From JAZRYE01 sp045600585 (GTDB lineage Bacteria; Bacillota_I; Bacilli_A; RFN20; CAG-826), in contig JAZRYE010000043.1 in NCBI GenBank assembly GCA_045600585.1, forward strand, positions 1 through 34,840: a stretch of 34,840 nt of DNA, read 5' to 3'. Every line of letters begins with the position of its first letter. Position 1 is the first letter of the stretch. The translations under genes were made by a program, and so were the position numbers. The notes beneath the pieces were generated by a model. That model did no database searches and had not been told where the DNA came from. It saw only the letters and a list, made by a program, of their open reading frames with translations. Of the stretch, positions 23,639-32,883 are shown in pieces.

Positions 23639-25162
23639 TTATAATTTCTCCGTTGATACAACAAATAATCCACCAGCAGGAATAGTTACTTTTAATTTGT
23701 TATTTAATGAACCTTCAATAATATAATTTGGTTCAATATATCCCTCGCTATTTAAGCGGATTTTAGAAGCATTAAATTCGTAAATGTATAAGTGGTCTCC
23801 AGAAACCTTTTCATCGATATAGAAGGTTTTTTCGACAGCTTTCATGCCTTGATTAACTGCAACGATGCCACCTCTACTACCATCACTTGCAATTGTTGCT
23901 AAACTTCTAAAAGAATTATCAAATTCCGGATTATTAGTAGCATCACCATAAATGCGGTTACCTTTTTGTAATAAGTTAATTAATAATTTAGAACTATGGT
24001 ACCAAGGTCTAAGTTCTTGTTTACTTGCTTCAGCATCTGCTAAAGTCGAGAACATTCCCCATTCTTTAGCACTTACTGTATTGTTGTTATACATAAAGTG
24101 CATAGCATCATCTAAATCCCAATAAACAACAGAATTAAGTCCTACTAAAGCACATTGAATTGTATAATCCGCCATACGGACACCATAAGAAGTTGTTTGG
24201 ATCATGCCATTACAGTCAGTAGCATTATCTTTGCCGTCTAATAATCCAGCTTCCCAAACTTCTGCTTGTCTAGTTACACCTAAACCTTTATCAATCTTTT
24301 TAATTTGATCGTAAAGATCTTTAATAGCGGTCATAAGTTGACCTCTATCAATAATCATATTGGAAATATATAAGTGAACTCCGTAATCACCGACTTTATC
24401 AGGAATATTTCTTGCGATGTTAGTTAAATATTCTTTACTACCTTCAAATCCAGTAGTGTCTCCACCAACAATGCCAATATTATTTAAACCAATATCATCT
24501 AATGCTTTACGAACATTTTTAACACCTTGTTCCCAAATTTCATATGTATTGTTCCAGTTTTTACTAGCACCAGGCATGCCTGAATAATTAGGCTCATTTG
24601 AGTTAACAAACCATTTAATACATGTAAATCCTTTTTTATGTACTAAATAATCTAGGACATCCGCGGTAATTTTGCTCCATCTAATATCACTAGTTACTTC
24701 ATCCATCATACCCCATGTATCATTTTGTAAATTAGCAATGACATTCCATGCTCCAAATGCAACATCGACATTATTTGCTTGGCAATAAGAAAGGATATCA
24801 ACGACGTTATTAAACCATTTGTTAGTAAATGAATATGACCAAGTGTCATCTGATTTATCTTCTGTACCTTTTTTATCTAAATCAGAACAAATCCAGTCAT
24901 AAGAAATCATCAAACGAATTCTTGATAATTTTAATTTGGAAATATGAGATATAACTCTATCCCATCCACCTTCCATCAATTTATCAGTGTCTTCATAAGC
25001 ACCCCATTCAACACCTAATCCTCCAAAACTTTGTTGGACCAAATCTTCTTTAGTAAAGATGACTTCTTCTTTATTGATTGGTTCACTTTTATTACATGAT
25101 GAAAGAAGCATAGGAATTAACATGCCAGCCGTAGATAATGCTTTTATCTTGCTTCTTTTCAT
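23639..25162 (-). CDS. Clan GH-A-like glycoside hydrolase lipoprotein
   Basis: A 507-residue lipoprotein (lipobox LLSSC, Cys23). The body reads as a TIM-barrel glycosidase: GGLGVEWGAYED and RIRLMISYDW early, NSNEPN with Glu190 as likely acid/base at the end of a strand, GVHLYIS (barrel strand 6-like), then EVWEAG with Glu304 (or Glu301) as likely nucleophile, VYWDLDDA and a C-terminal beta domain. The NEP plus late Glu pattern marks clan GH-A (GH5, GH30, GH39 and relatives). I cannot place it in one family; GH26 and GH113 mannanase signatures are not evident. Sitting between the binding protein and the CBM lipoprotein, it is the best candidate for the surface endo-acting enzyme. Confidence 0.75.
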   Translation of the reverse strand: MKRSKIKALSTAGMLIPMLLSSCNKSEPINKEEVIFTKEDLVQQSFGGLGVEWGAYEDTDKLMEGGWDRVISHISKLKLSRIRLMISYDWICSDLDKKGTEDKSDDTWSYSFTNKWFNNVVDILSYCQANNVDVAFGAWNVIANLQNDTWGMMDEVTSDIRWSKITADVLDYLVHKKGFTCIKWFVNSNEPNYSGMPGASKNWNNTYEIWEQGVKNVRKALDDIGLNNIGIVGGDTTGFEGSKEYLTNIARNIPDKVGDYGVHLYISNMIIDRGQLMTAIKDLYDQIKKIDKGLGVTRQAEVWEAGLLDGKDNATDCNGMIQTTSYGVRMADYTIQCALVGLNSVVYWDLDDAMHFMYNNNTVSAKEWGMFSTLADAEASKQELRPWYHSSKLLINLLQKGNRIYGDATNNPEFDNSFRSLATIASDGSRGGIVAVNQGMKAVEKTFYIDEKVSGDHLYIYEFNASKIRLNSEGYIEPNYIIEGSLNNKLKVTIPAGGLFVVSTEKL

Positions 25163-25164
25163 TT

Positions 25165-26745
25165 TTATTTACCCAATTTTGTATTGATTTCGTTTAATAC
25201 TTTTGTCCAGTTACCACTATTAACTGATCTCTTGTAATCTTCGATGTTAGTAATACCATCATAGCAGTACTTTAATACATCAGCGTTAGCGTTAGTTAAT
25301 AAAGAACCAGAGTATTGGTCTTTGGAAGGTGTAGAAAGCCACATGACTTCACTATTTTCCATTAATACTCTTAATTGGTTATTATCTTTTGCTTCTGACA
25401 TTTCATCATCCCAATCTTGAAGTACTTTTAAAGCATTTTTATCAGTTAATGGATCATTTTCTTGAATATCATAATTTAATGTAGCCATATAACGTAAATA
25501 TTTAGCTCCATTAGTTTTAAGAACATATTCACCTTTATTATCTTTTGGCCAACCCGTTTCACTTAATACAACTTTGCCGCCTTCAATAGTATAGTCATAT
25601 CCTTCAATACCATATGTAGCGAGCATTGTACCTTCAGGAGATAGTAAATAGTCAATAATATCTAAAATCTTTTCCAACTTTTCATCAGAAATATCCCAAT
25701 TGAACATTGTCATAGAGAACCAGTTATCAGTTCCTTCTAATGCGAATTTACCATCTGGTCCTTTGACTTTGAGAATTGCAGAAGCATCATCTAAGTTGAA
25801 GTTTTCTGTATAAATATTTGATTTTCTTAAATTATCTCTAATTGTTTTATAGTTTGAATAAGATAAGTTTTCATAAAGAACTCCGCATCTATTACCGACA
25901 TATTCTTTATTAACATCACCGTCTTTTGCAGAATATTGAGAATAACCATAATATGTATTTTTAACATAAGATTTAGCTTTTTCTAAACCTTGAATGTAAT
26001 TATCTGTTGCAAAGTTATTTGTGTATTTGCCATCACTTCCTAAAGCAAAGCAGTGAGGAACATCTTTATAGAAGTTTGTAATACTTGGGAAGCCCCATTT
26101 TTCATCACCTAAAGCAAAGATTTTACCTGTAGGATCTTGTTTATCAAATGCATCTAACAATGCGGTAAATTGGTCCCATGTATAAACATCATCTTCTTGA
26201 TAAACACCTAATTTTTTTGCCCAGTCTCTTCTATATACATATGTAAATGGAGAATAGTTAATATCAGGAGAAGTAATATCTTTAGCAACAGGAATACCAT
26301 ATAATTTTCCGTCAATCTTTAAAGCATCTAAATTAGAGATATCATCTAATAAAGATTGGATATTTGGCCATTTAGACATATCATCTGGTAAAGCCTTAGT
26401 AACATTACCTTCAGCCCAATAATTGTAATATTGACCAAAGTTATAGTTATCAATATCAAAATGGAAAACATCACCAATGTTATTGCCGTTTACTGCACTT
26501 GTTACTTGTTCTTCCCAAGAAGCCCAAGAATATGCACTTGGTTTAATAGAAACATTGAATTTATCTTGAATGATTTCTGTATAAGCATCTCCTCCAGTCC
26601 AGTCATTGAAATAAAGGTTTCTTAAATTGAGAATGAGTTTACCATCTTTGGTATATTCATCTCCACCTTTCTTTTCTCCGCATCCTACTAAAGTAGAAAT
26701 GGATAATACTGATAATACAGGAATTAAAATTGCACTTCTTTTCAT
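25165..26745 (-). CDS. ABC transporter solute-binding lipoprotein, LplA/family 1 type
   Basis: A 526-residue lipoprotein (lipobox LVGC, Cys22) with the pattern of large Firmicutes oligosaccharide-binding proteins. These include an N-terminal lobe with DVFHFDIDNYNFGQYYNYWA, a KLYGIPVAKDI segment, FTYVYRRDWAKKLG, a long aromatic-rich C-terminal lobe and a VNSGNWTKVLNEIN tail. It should deliver oligosaccharides to the permease pair encoded just upstream. The strong site TTGGAGGTTTTAT precedes the ATG. The length above 500 is usual for partners of LplB/YtcP permeases. The ligand is not readable from sequence; a mannoside is suggested by GH130. Confidence 0.92.
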   Translation of the reverse strand: MKRSAILIPVLSVLSISTLVGCGEKKGGDEYTKDGKLILNLRNLYFNDWTGGDAYTEIIQDKFNVSIKPSAYSWASWEEQVTSAVNGNNIGDVFHFDIDNYNFGQYYNYWAEGNVTKALPDDMSKWPNIQSLLDDISNLDALKIDGKLYGIPVAKDITSPDINYSPFTYVYRRDWAKKLGVYQEDDVYTWDQFTALLDAFDKQDPTGKIFALGDEKWGFPSITNFYKDVPHCFALGSDGKYTNNFATDNYIQGLEKAKSYVKNTYYGYSQYSAKDGDVNKEYVGNRCGVLYENLSYSNYKTIRDNLRKSNIYTENFNLDDASAILKVKGPDGKFALEGTDNWFSMTMFNWDISDEKLEKILDIIDYLLSPEGTMLATYGIEGYDYTIEGGKVVLSETGWPKDNKGEYVLKTNGAKYLRYMATLNYDIQENDPLTDKNALKVLQDWDDEMSEAKDNNQLRVLMENSEVMWLSTPSKDQYSGSLLTNANADVLKYCYDGITNIEDYKRSVNSGNWTKVLNEINTKLGK

Positions 26746-26762
26746 ATAAAACCTCCAAGTAA

Positions 26763-27638
26763 TTAACCTTTGATTGCACCTACCACAATACCCTTAACAA
26801 AGAATTTTTGTAAGAAAGGGTAGAAACACATCATAGGAACAATAGTAAAGAAGATAGAAGCCATAACAAGTCCTTCGGAATAGACCTTTGAAGGATCAGG
26901 ATTATCAATCATTGTTGATGAAGTGACAATCATTTCTCTAAGGACAAGCTGTAAAGGCTTTAAGTCAGGATTTTGAATATATAACATACCGTTATACCAA
27001 GAGTTCCAGTTACCAACGGCGAAGAATAAACCAACAGTTGCTAGCATTGGAAGTGATAACGGCAAGTATACTTTTACAAATATTTCAATATCGTTAGCCC
27101 CATCGATTCTTGCTGATTCTTCAAGTTCTTTTGGTAAAGAAGCAAAATAGTTTCTCATCAAAAGCATATTGAAAGTATCAATAGCGCCTGGAATAACCAT
27201 GACCCAAATCGTGTTATATAATCCTAACGAAGTAATTAAATAATAATAGGGAATAAGACCTCCACCAAAGAACATAGTGATAAGGATCATGTTCATGACA
27301 AAGTTTTTACCAAACCATTTATTTCTTGATAAGGCATAACCTGTAATAACGGTAAAGAATAATTGATATAAGGTACCAACTATTAATAAGAACATCGTAA
27401 TTCTAAATCCACTCCAAAGTTGAGCATTTTGGAAAACTGTTTTATAAGCTTCAAAAGTAACTTCTTTAGGCCAGATAAGAACAGGAGTATTTAAATATAC
27501 GTGTTCAGGAGAAATAGATACTAAAAATGCATAGTAGAATGGGAATATAACTGCAATAGCATAAATGAGAAGAATAACAAATAAGACAATATCTAATTTG
27601 CCAATTCTCGTATGTACGTTTTTATCCTTACGTGCCAT
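26763..27638 (-). CDS. ABC sugar permease, YtcP/AraQ type
   Basis: An inner-membrane subunit of 291 residues with six predicted membrane segments and the EAA loop EESARIDGANDIEIFVKVYL, which contacts the ATPase. The C-terminal FFVKGIVVGAIKG is characteristic of YtcP-like proteins. I choose the ATG at 27638, whose A overlaps the previous gene's TAA (TAATG) and which follows AAAGGGG at a suitable distance. An in-frame ATG 24 bases upstream would overlap more. It pairs with the LplB-type permease encoded just before it. Confidence 0.93.
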   Translation of the reverse strand: MARKDKNVHTRIGKLDIVLFVILLIYAIAVIFPFYYAFLVSISPEHVYLNTPVLIWPKEVTFEAYKTVFQNAQLWSGFRITMFLLIVGTLYQLFFTVITGYALSRNKWFGKNFVMNMILITMFFGGGLIPYYYLITSLGLYNTIWVMVIPGAIDTFNMLLMRNYFASLPKELEESARIDGANDIEIFVKVYLPLSLPMLATVGLFFAVGNWNSWYNGMLYIQNPDLKPLQLVLREMIVTSSTMIDNPDPSKVYSEGLVMASIFFTIVPMMCFYPFLQKFFVKGIVVGAIKG

Positions 27639-28579
27639 TAGATAATACCCCTTTCTCCGCATGCTTTAGCGATTCTATCAGTAATAATAACAAGAGCAAA
27701 AGATACTACTGATTTAAATAAACCAATCGCTGTACCAATGCCTGGATTTAAGCCATTAGTAAATGTTTCTCTATAAATATATGTATCTAAAATATCTGCA
27801 ACGTTATAAACAAGCGGATTATAAAGATTGAAGATTTGATCAAATCCAGCAGAGAGAATACCTCCTACTGACATGATAAGTAATAAGATAGCTGTAGCTT
27901 TAATACCTGGAAGAGTAACGTGCCAAATCTTTTGTAAACGATTAGCTCCATCAATATCAGCGGCTTCATATAATTCAGGAGAAATACCCGCCATTGTGGC
28001 AATATAAATAATCGAACTCCAACCAGCTTCTTTCCAAATATCAGAAGTGAATAATAAGCCTAAGAAGAATCCTGGTTTAGCCATGAATTCAACTCTTTGG
28101 AAGCCCATTGATACTAAAATGTTATTTACTACACCAGTATTCGTGAATAATAATCCAACGAAACCAGCAACAACTACCCAAGATAAAAAGTGAGGGAATG
28201 TTACGACAATTTGTACTGTCTTTTTAAATTTCATCATTCTAATTTCGTTGATAAATAAAGCAACTACAATAGCAGATACAAATGAAATTAAAATCTTAGC
28301 TCCACCAATAAGAACGGTGTTGCCTAAAACATTCCAGAAACCAGGATCATCAAAGATGAATTTGAAGTTATCAAATCCAACCCAAGGTGAACCAAATATA
28401 CCTCTTTTTGGATAATATTTAGTAAAAGCCATTAAAATGCCATACATTGGGGCATAGCAAAATATCACATAGAATACGATGGCAGGAATAATCATCAAGA
28501 TTAAATATCTCGAAGAAACTATGTTTTTCTTCAAACTACCAAATTTACTTTGTCTTTTACTAATTAATGTTTTTTGCAT
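27638..28579 (-). CDS. ABC sugar permease, LplB type
   Basis: A 313-residue membrane subunit. The basic N-terminus leads into six membrane segments. The family phrase MYGILMAFTKYYPKRGIFGSPWVGFDNFKFIF is partly visible, and the EAA loop EAADIDGANRLQKIWHVTLP is intact. LplB and YtcP permeases form heterodimers that import oligosaccharides or glycan fragments. It lies two bases after the GH130 gene and is coupled to the second permease by a one-base overlap. Confidence 0.93.
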   Translation of the reverse strand: MQKTLISKRQSKFGSLKKNIVSSRYLILMIIPAIVFYVIFCYAPMYGILMAFTKYYPKRGIFGSPWVGFDNFKFIFDDPGFWNVLGNTVLIGGAKILISFVSAIVVALFINEIRMMKFKKTVQIVVTFPHFLSWVVVAGFVGLLFTNTGVVNNILVSMGFQRVEFMAKPGFFLGLLFTSDIWKEAGWSSIIYIATMAGISPELYEAADIDGANRLQKIWHVTLPGIKATAILLLIMSVGGILSAGFDQIFNLYNPLVYNVADILDTYIYRETFTNGLNPGIGTAIGLFKSVVSFALVIITDRIAKACGERGII

Positions 28580-28581
28580 AA

Positions 28582-29562
28582 TTATCTAGCGTGTTTTTTA
28601 ATGTATTCAGTAACTCTTTCAATAGTTGTAAAAGCTAATGATGTATATGTATCAGCAGCTCCGTAATATAGAGCAATTCTACCTGTTTCTTGATCAACTA
28701 AAGCAGATACAGGGAAGATGACGTTATTAACAAATCCTCTAGTTTCATAATCTAATTCTGGAGTTAATAAGAAATCGCTACATCTATATAAAACTTTTGA
28801 AGGATCGTCTTTATCTAATATAGCCCCACCAATAGAATAGACTAATCCGTTACAAGTACGAGTAACTCCGTGGAATAGCATCAACCAGCCTTCGTCAGTT
28901 TCAATAGGTGTACAGCCAGGTCCAATTTTATGAGCGCTCCACCATTCATAGCCTCTATCCATAACAAGGCGGTGGTTACCCCAATATTTCATATCAGGTG
29001 ATTCAGAAATAAAAATTTCACCGAAATCTGTATGTCCCATATCACTTGGACGAGAAAGCATATAATATAAATCGTTTATTTTTCTTGGGAATAAGACACC
29101 ATTTCTATTGCATGGTAAGAATGGGTGATCAATTTTTACGAAATTAACAAAGTCTTTTGTATATGCAATGGCAATAACTGGTCCATGATAATCATCACAC
29201 CAGACAATATAATATGTATCATCAATTTTGATTAAACGTGGATCGTATTGATAACCTGTAACTTGTAATTCGCCTTTTGAGTTATATAACTTAATTGGTT
29301 CATGATCAAATTCAAAATTCAAACCATCTTTACTTCTACCGAGATATAAGAAAGGGATACCATTATTTTGTTCTCCACGGAATACACCGATAAAGCCATC
29401 TTTATAAGCGACGACAGAGGAATTAAATACACGGCTTAATTCTTCACTTGGGTTTCTACCAATTACAGGGTTTTTTGAATATCTCCAAAAAGGTTTTGTA
29501 TATCCTTCTGGCATATCCTCCCAAGGCATATTTTTAACATTGATTCCATTAACTATTTTCAT
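28582..29562 (-). CDS. GH130 mannoside phosphorylase, GH130_2-like
   Basis: A cytoplasmic enzyme of 326 residues from the ATG at 29562. This follows AGGGAGATTTAAT and lies one base after the LacI stop; upstream in-frame residues do not match the family. GH130 marks include YQYDPRLIKI with the acid Asp107, NRNGVLFPRKI (152-162), LSRPSD, HKIGPGCTPIETDEGWL, FHGV and LYYGAADTYTSLAF. Arg153, Asn154, Arg171, Lys212 and His231 match phosphate-handling positions of characterised beta-1,4-mannooligosaccharide phosphorylases as I recall them. Phosphorolysis to mannose-1-phosphate is therefore likely. Its place next to the transporter suggests it acts on imported oligosaccharides. Confidence 0.9.
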   Translation of the reverse strand: MKIVNGINVKNMPWEDMPEGYTKPFWRYSKNPVIGRNPSEELSRVFNSSVVAYKDGFIGVFRGEQNNGIPFLYLGRSKDGLNFEFDHEPIKLYNSKGELQVTGYQYDPRLIKIDDTYYIVWCDDYHGPVIAIAYTKDFVNFVKIDHPFLPCNRNGVLFPRKINDLYYMLSRPSDMGHTDFGEIFISESPDMKYWGNHRLVMDRGYEWWSAHKIGPGCTPIETDEGWLMLFHGVTRTCNGLVYSIGGAILDKDDPSKVLYRCSDFLLTPELDYETRGFVNNVIFPVSALVDQETGRIALYYGAADTYTSLAFTTIERVTEYIKKHAR

Positions 29563-29563
29563 A

Positions 29564-30568
29564 TTAAATCTCCCTAATTGAATCTTTTTCAATATATTCG
29601 CAGCTGATGACAATTTGTGAAAAAGGCAATTGTCTATCAGCGAATAAATTAATTAAATATTTAGCAACTTCATTTCCAAGTTCATCACGAGGAACATTGA
29701 AGGTTGATAATCTAGGATAACTAGATTCACTCTCTCTAATGTTATCAAATCCTATAACGGAAACGTCTTGTGGAATTGTTAATCCCATAGATTTGATAAC
29801 TTTATATGCATTTAAAGCAATAATGTCGTTCGCGCATATAAGCGCATCTATTTTATTTTCTTCTAATGCATTCCTTAACATATCGTTATCGCTATATTGG
29901 AGAGTGCTATTATCAAAGATAATTGAAATACATTTTGCTTTATCTTTATTCATATCCATACAAGCGAGAAATCCTTCATGTCTTTCTCTAAATGATGTCG
30001 CATGCATATCTGAACCATAAAAGGCAATAGTTTTATGTCCTTTATCAATAAGCATTTGAGTAGCTTCATATATAGAAGCATAATTTGAAAATTTAACTTC
30101 TGTAACTCCATTAAAATGTAGTACTTTAGGATCGATTTCAATAACTGGCTTTTTAGTTTTGATTAATAAATTAACTAATTCTTCCGGATTAGAATGCATC
30201 AAGATATATGCTTTAGAAGATGATGATTTTACTTTTTCTTCGATATCAACAATATTCTTTTCATCATAGATGCAATAATCTAATTTGATTGAATTATGAT
30301 CTAAAGTCGCGGACATTGCTTTGATAATAGGTTGCCAAAAATCTTCTTTTAAAAGAATTCTAGAAGAAATCATCAAAGTGACTTTTGCACTTTCGTGACT
30401 TTTACTTCTAAGCTTATCAAAGTTGTAACCAAGTTCTACGGCTTTTTGGTTAATTATGCTACGCATCTCATCGCCTACATTATATTTACCACCTAAAGCG
30501 CGAGAAACTAATCCTTTAGTTACTCCACAAGCTTCTGCAATTTGTTCAAGAGTTACTCTTTTGCTCAT
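29564..30568 (-). CDS. LacI-family transcriptional regulator
   Basis: A 334-residue regulator. The N-terminal HTH is MSKRVTLEQIAEACGVTKGL then VSRALGGKYNVGDEMRSII, followed by the hinge helix region and a periplasmic-binding-protein-like effector domain (VSVIGFDNIRESESSYPRLSTF). I place the start at the ATG at 30568, which shares a base with the preceding stop (TAATG) and follows GGAG; the track-length extension to 30589 is not family-like. Being second in the glycan operon, it is probably its local repressor, sensing a sugar. The candidate operators are the GTTTA(C/G)TAAAC arrays at 32761-32813 and 12643-12694. They lack the central CG common in LacI sites, so assignment needs testing. Confidence 0.92.
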   Translation of the reverse strand: MSKRVTLEQIAEACGVTKGLVSRALGGKYNVGDEMRSIINQKAVELGYNFDKLRSKSHESAKVTLMISSRILLKEDFWQPIIKAMSATLDHNSIKLDYCIYDEKNIVDIEEKVKSSSSKAYILMHSNPEELVNLLIKTKKPVIEIDPKVLHFNGVTEVKFSNYASIYEATQMLIDKGHKTIAFYGSDMHATSFRERHEGFLACMDMNKDKAKCISIIFDNSTLQYSDNDMLRNALEENKIDALICANDIIALNAYKVIKSMGLTIPQDVSVIGFDNIRESESSYPRLSTFNVPRDELGNEVAKYLINLFADRQLPFSQIVISCEYIEKDSIREI

Positions 30569-32697
30569 TAAATGCTCCAAGGTGAACAAGCACTGTTATA
30601 GATGGAAATATCATCTAATTGGATATAAGTTAATCCACTATGTGCTTGTGTAGTGAAGTTATATCCATAAACACTATATTTTGTATTGATTGTCATTGTA
30701 TATTCAGTCCAATCAGTGTTTGCAGGAATATCAATAGTGACAACATCAGAAACGGTTTTATCTGTTGAGACGTGATTAGTTGGAGTTACTTTATTTACAT
30801 AGTAAACTCGAACTTTAACTGGAGTATTATATGTATTCATATTTCTAGCAAAGAATGAGAATGTATCTCCACTAGCCATAGGTAAAGCTTCACCAGTATA
30901 AACGTCATATGATGTATATCTACAAACATTACTTGTAGGTGCTTTAATTTGAACACTTTGACTACCAGAATGAGCGTGTGATTTATCTAATCCTAAATAA
31001 TCAGTAGATCCCATAAGTGACCAACCATTACCACCCATTTGTGAACCACTTGCGCCAGAATAATAATCGCAATAATAATCGCCTCTTAATCCTGATTTAG
31101 ATGCTTCACTATGACTTTGATCATAACCAACACCAGTTTCTTCATAGCTTTCGAAATCATTTAATACTGCAAAGCTATTTAAATCTAAATTATTAACATA
31201 CTCAGCATAAGCACCTGTAGCACTTTCATAAGTTAAGACTGTGCCGCCTTTACTTGCTTTCGCTTTATAAACTAATGATGCTCCATTATCTTCACTTGAT
31301 GTAAATGTAACCATATTGCCATCTTTAGTAATATTCATTGGAATAGATGTATTATTTGTTCCAACTGTAACATGAGCAACAGCACTTTCCCCATTAACAT
31401 CAACTCTAGCTAAACATGTTTCATTTTTGCCACAATAGTTTTTAGATAAGCTGAAGTATGTTTCTCTTTTTGTTTGTTCATCAGTTACTTCTAATTGAAC
31501 TTCATCAAGATACATATATGTTTTTGACCAGTTAGCGTCAGCTTCTGCTAAAACTCTAAAATCAAATGTTGTAAATACAGGCATCATTTCTGCCATAGAC
31601 GAATAACCTGTAATTTCACGAGCTTGAGCTTGTGTAATTGTTCCTCCACCATAATTGATTTTCCAATTCTCGTCATCCATTCTAATTGTGTATTTAGTCC
31701 AAACTGATGGAACTGCTGTAATTGAATAAGAAATATATACACCTTGATAAGCACCTTCTCCAGCAACTAAGGCAAGTGTTAATGTAGATACATCATCACC
31801 TTTAGCATATAAAGTAATTGAATTATAGCCATCGGTTAAAGCTGGATTAATATCGTATGAATATTTGAAATAAGCACTATGTCTATAATATTCAAGTTTG
31901 ACGCATTTATTAGGAGTAATACCACTATTGTCAGAATTATAGTTAAGAGTAGCGGTACTTGGTACCCAGTCATTTGAATATTTAGTGATATCGTATTTAT
32001 CTTGTAAATCAGTATCGGATAATTCTCCACCTTTATCGTCACCATCTTCGATGACATATGGTCTATATGGATCTGCTAAATGAGTTGCATAAATAGATTT
32101 AACAGCATCATCACCAAAGTAGTAAATATTATTGTCTTCGTCATATCCACCAACTGCTTTGAAAGCAACATTAGTAGATGAATTAGTTTGATATGTTGTT
32201 GTATCGTTTGAAATTTTTGTATAACTAGATTCGCCTTCCATGACATATAAATCTTTAGCAGCTACACCAGTTAAAGTTACAGCACCATTATTATTTGATA
32301 ATTTATCAATGGAAACTTGTTTAGATTCGTAAACAAATGGGTTTGAGTAATCACTTGTTTCATAATTTATTCCATTGCCTATTGCTCTAACTTTAATAGA
32401 ATAATTACCAGCAACTTCGCTAAATAAATATGATGTAACGGATACTGGTTCTTCGTTATTAACTTGAATTTCATATCCAGTTGCATTTTCTATAGAATTC
32501 CAAACTAAACCATTCTTTTCTTGATTTAGTTCTAATGTAGGAGCGGATAATTTATTTACATCATTTTCGCTTGTTGTTTCTGATGTATTAGAATCACTAG
32601 AAAAAGAGTTATCACTCGAATCACTTGTTTTGGCTCCTCCGCAAGAAGAAAGAAGCATAGAAAGTAATGCAATAGTCAAAAGGGCATTTTTCTTCAT
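30568..32697 (-). CDS. Fn3/carbohydrate-binding-type lipoprotein, first gene of glycan operon
   Basis: A 709-residue lipoprotein (lipobox LSSC, Cys19) with a Ser/Asp/Thr-rich linker to about 48. A fibronectin III-like domain (~50-130; LVWNSIENATGYEIQVNNEE) comes next, then a beta-sandwich CBM-like module (~245-415, ending YMYLDEVQLE). A small beta domain leads to residues 513-702, which match the domain of the exported protein at 12784-15063 (DFESY, GYD, GSTDYL, KVRVYY, IQLDDISIY). No catalytic residues are evident. AAGGA lies eight bases before the ATG. It is the first gene after the operator array and is coupled to the LacI gene. Surface glycan capture is the likely role. Confidence 0.78.
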   Translation of the reverse strand: MKKNALLTIALLSMLLSSCGGAKTSDSSDNSFSSDSNTSETTSENDVNKLSAPTLELNQEKNGLVWNSIENATGYEIQVNNEEPVSVTSYLFSEVAGNYSIKVRAIGNGINYETSDYSNPFVYESKQVSIDKLSNNNGAVTLTGVAAKDLYVMEGESSYTKISNDTTTYQTNSSTNVAFKAVGGYDEDNNIYYFGDDAVKSIYATHLADPYRPYVIEDGDDKGGELSDTDLQDKYDITKYSNDWVPSTATLNYNSDNSGITPNKCVKLEYYRHSAYFKYSYDINPALTDGYNSITLYAKGDDVSTLTLALVAGEGAYQGVYISYSITAVPSVWTKYTIRMDDENWKINYGGGTITQAQAREITGYSSMAEMMPVFTTFDFRVLAEADANWSKTYMYLDEVQLEVTDEQTKRETYFSLSKNYCGKNETCLARVDVNGESAVAHVTVGTNNTSIPMNITKDGNMVTFTSSEDNGASLVYKAKASKGGTVLTYESATGAYAEYVNNLDLNSFAVLNDFESYEETGVGYDQSHSEASKSGLRGDYYCDYYSGASGSQMGGNGWSLMGSTDYLGLDKSHAHSGSQSVQIKAPTSNVCRYTSYDVYTGEALPMASGDTFSFFARNMNTYNTPVKVRVYYVNKVTPTNHVSTDKTVSDVVTIDIPANTDWTEYTMTINTKYSVYGYNFTTQAHSGLTYIQLDDISIYNSACSPWSI

Positions 32698-32722
32698 AGT
32701 ATAATTCCTTTATTAATATCTA

Positions 32723-32750
32723 ATTATATTAAACAACATTGTCGATCAAA
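32723..32750 (-). promoter_or_regulatory. Promoter of the glycan operon
   Basis: On the minus strand TTTGAT (32750-32745), 16 bases, then TATAAT (32728-32723) lie about 25 bases before the lipoprotein ATG. The nearest operator copy ends 10 bases upstream of the -35, so a bound regulator would sit beside RNA polymerase rather than over the -10. Confidence 0.55.
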
Positions 32751-32760
32751 TTATTAGACT

Positions 32761-32813
32761 TTTCAGTAAACATATATATATTTTTGATAAACAAATTAAA
32801 AAGTTTACTAAAA
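32761..32813 (-). promoter_or_regulatory. Operator array upstream of the glycan operon
   Basis: Palindromic sites occur at 32761-32771 (TTTCAGTAAAC) and 32803-32813 (GTTTACTAAAA). A weaker middle copy, TTTTGATAAAC, is at 32782-32792. The centres 32766, 32787 and 32808 are exactly 21 bases apart. The same repeat and period occur before the exported-protein gene at 12784, which makes chance unlikely. The array also lies within 100 bases of the divergent phosphohexomutase gene. Confidence 0.62.
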
Positions 32814-32867
32814 GTTAACAAAAGTAAATTTGTTTTTAAATAAGATGCCTAATTTAAGTCTTTTTGT

Positions 32868-32873
32868 TATAAA
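32868..32873 (+). promoter_or_regulatory. -10 element of the phosphohexomutase gene
   Basis: TATAAA lies 10 bases before the chosen ATG at 32884. A transcript starting at the usual distance would carry only a few leader bases. No good -35 is visible. Confidence 0.35.
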
Positions 32874-32883
32874 ATGTAGGCAT

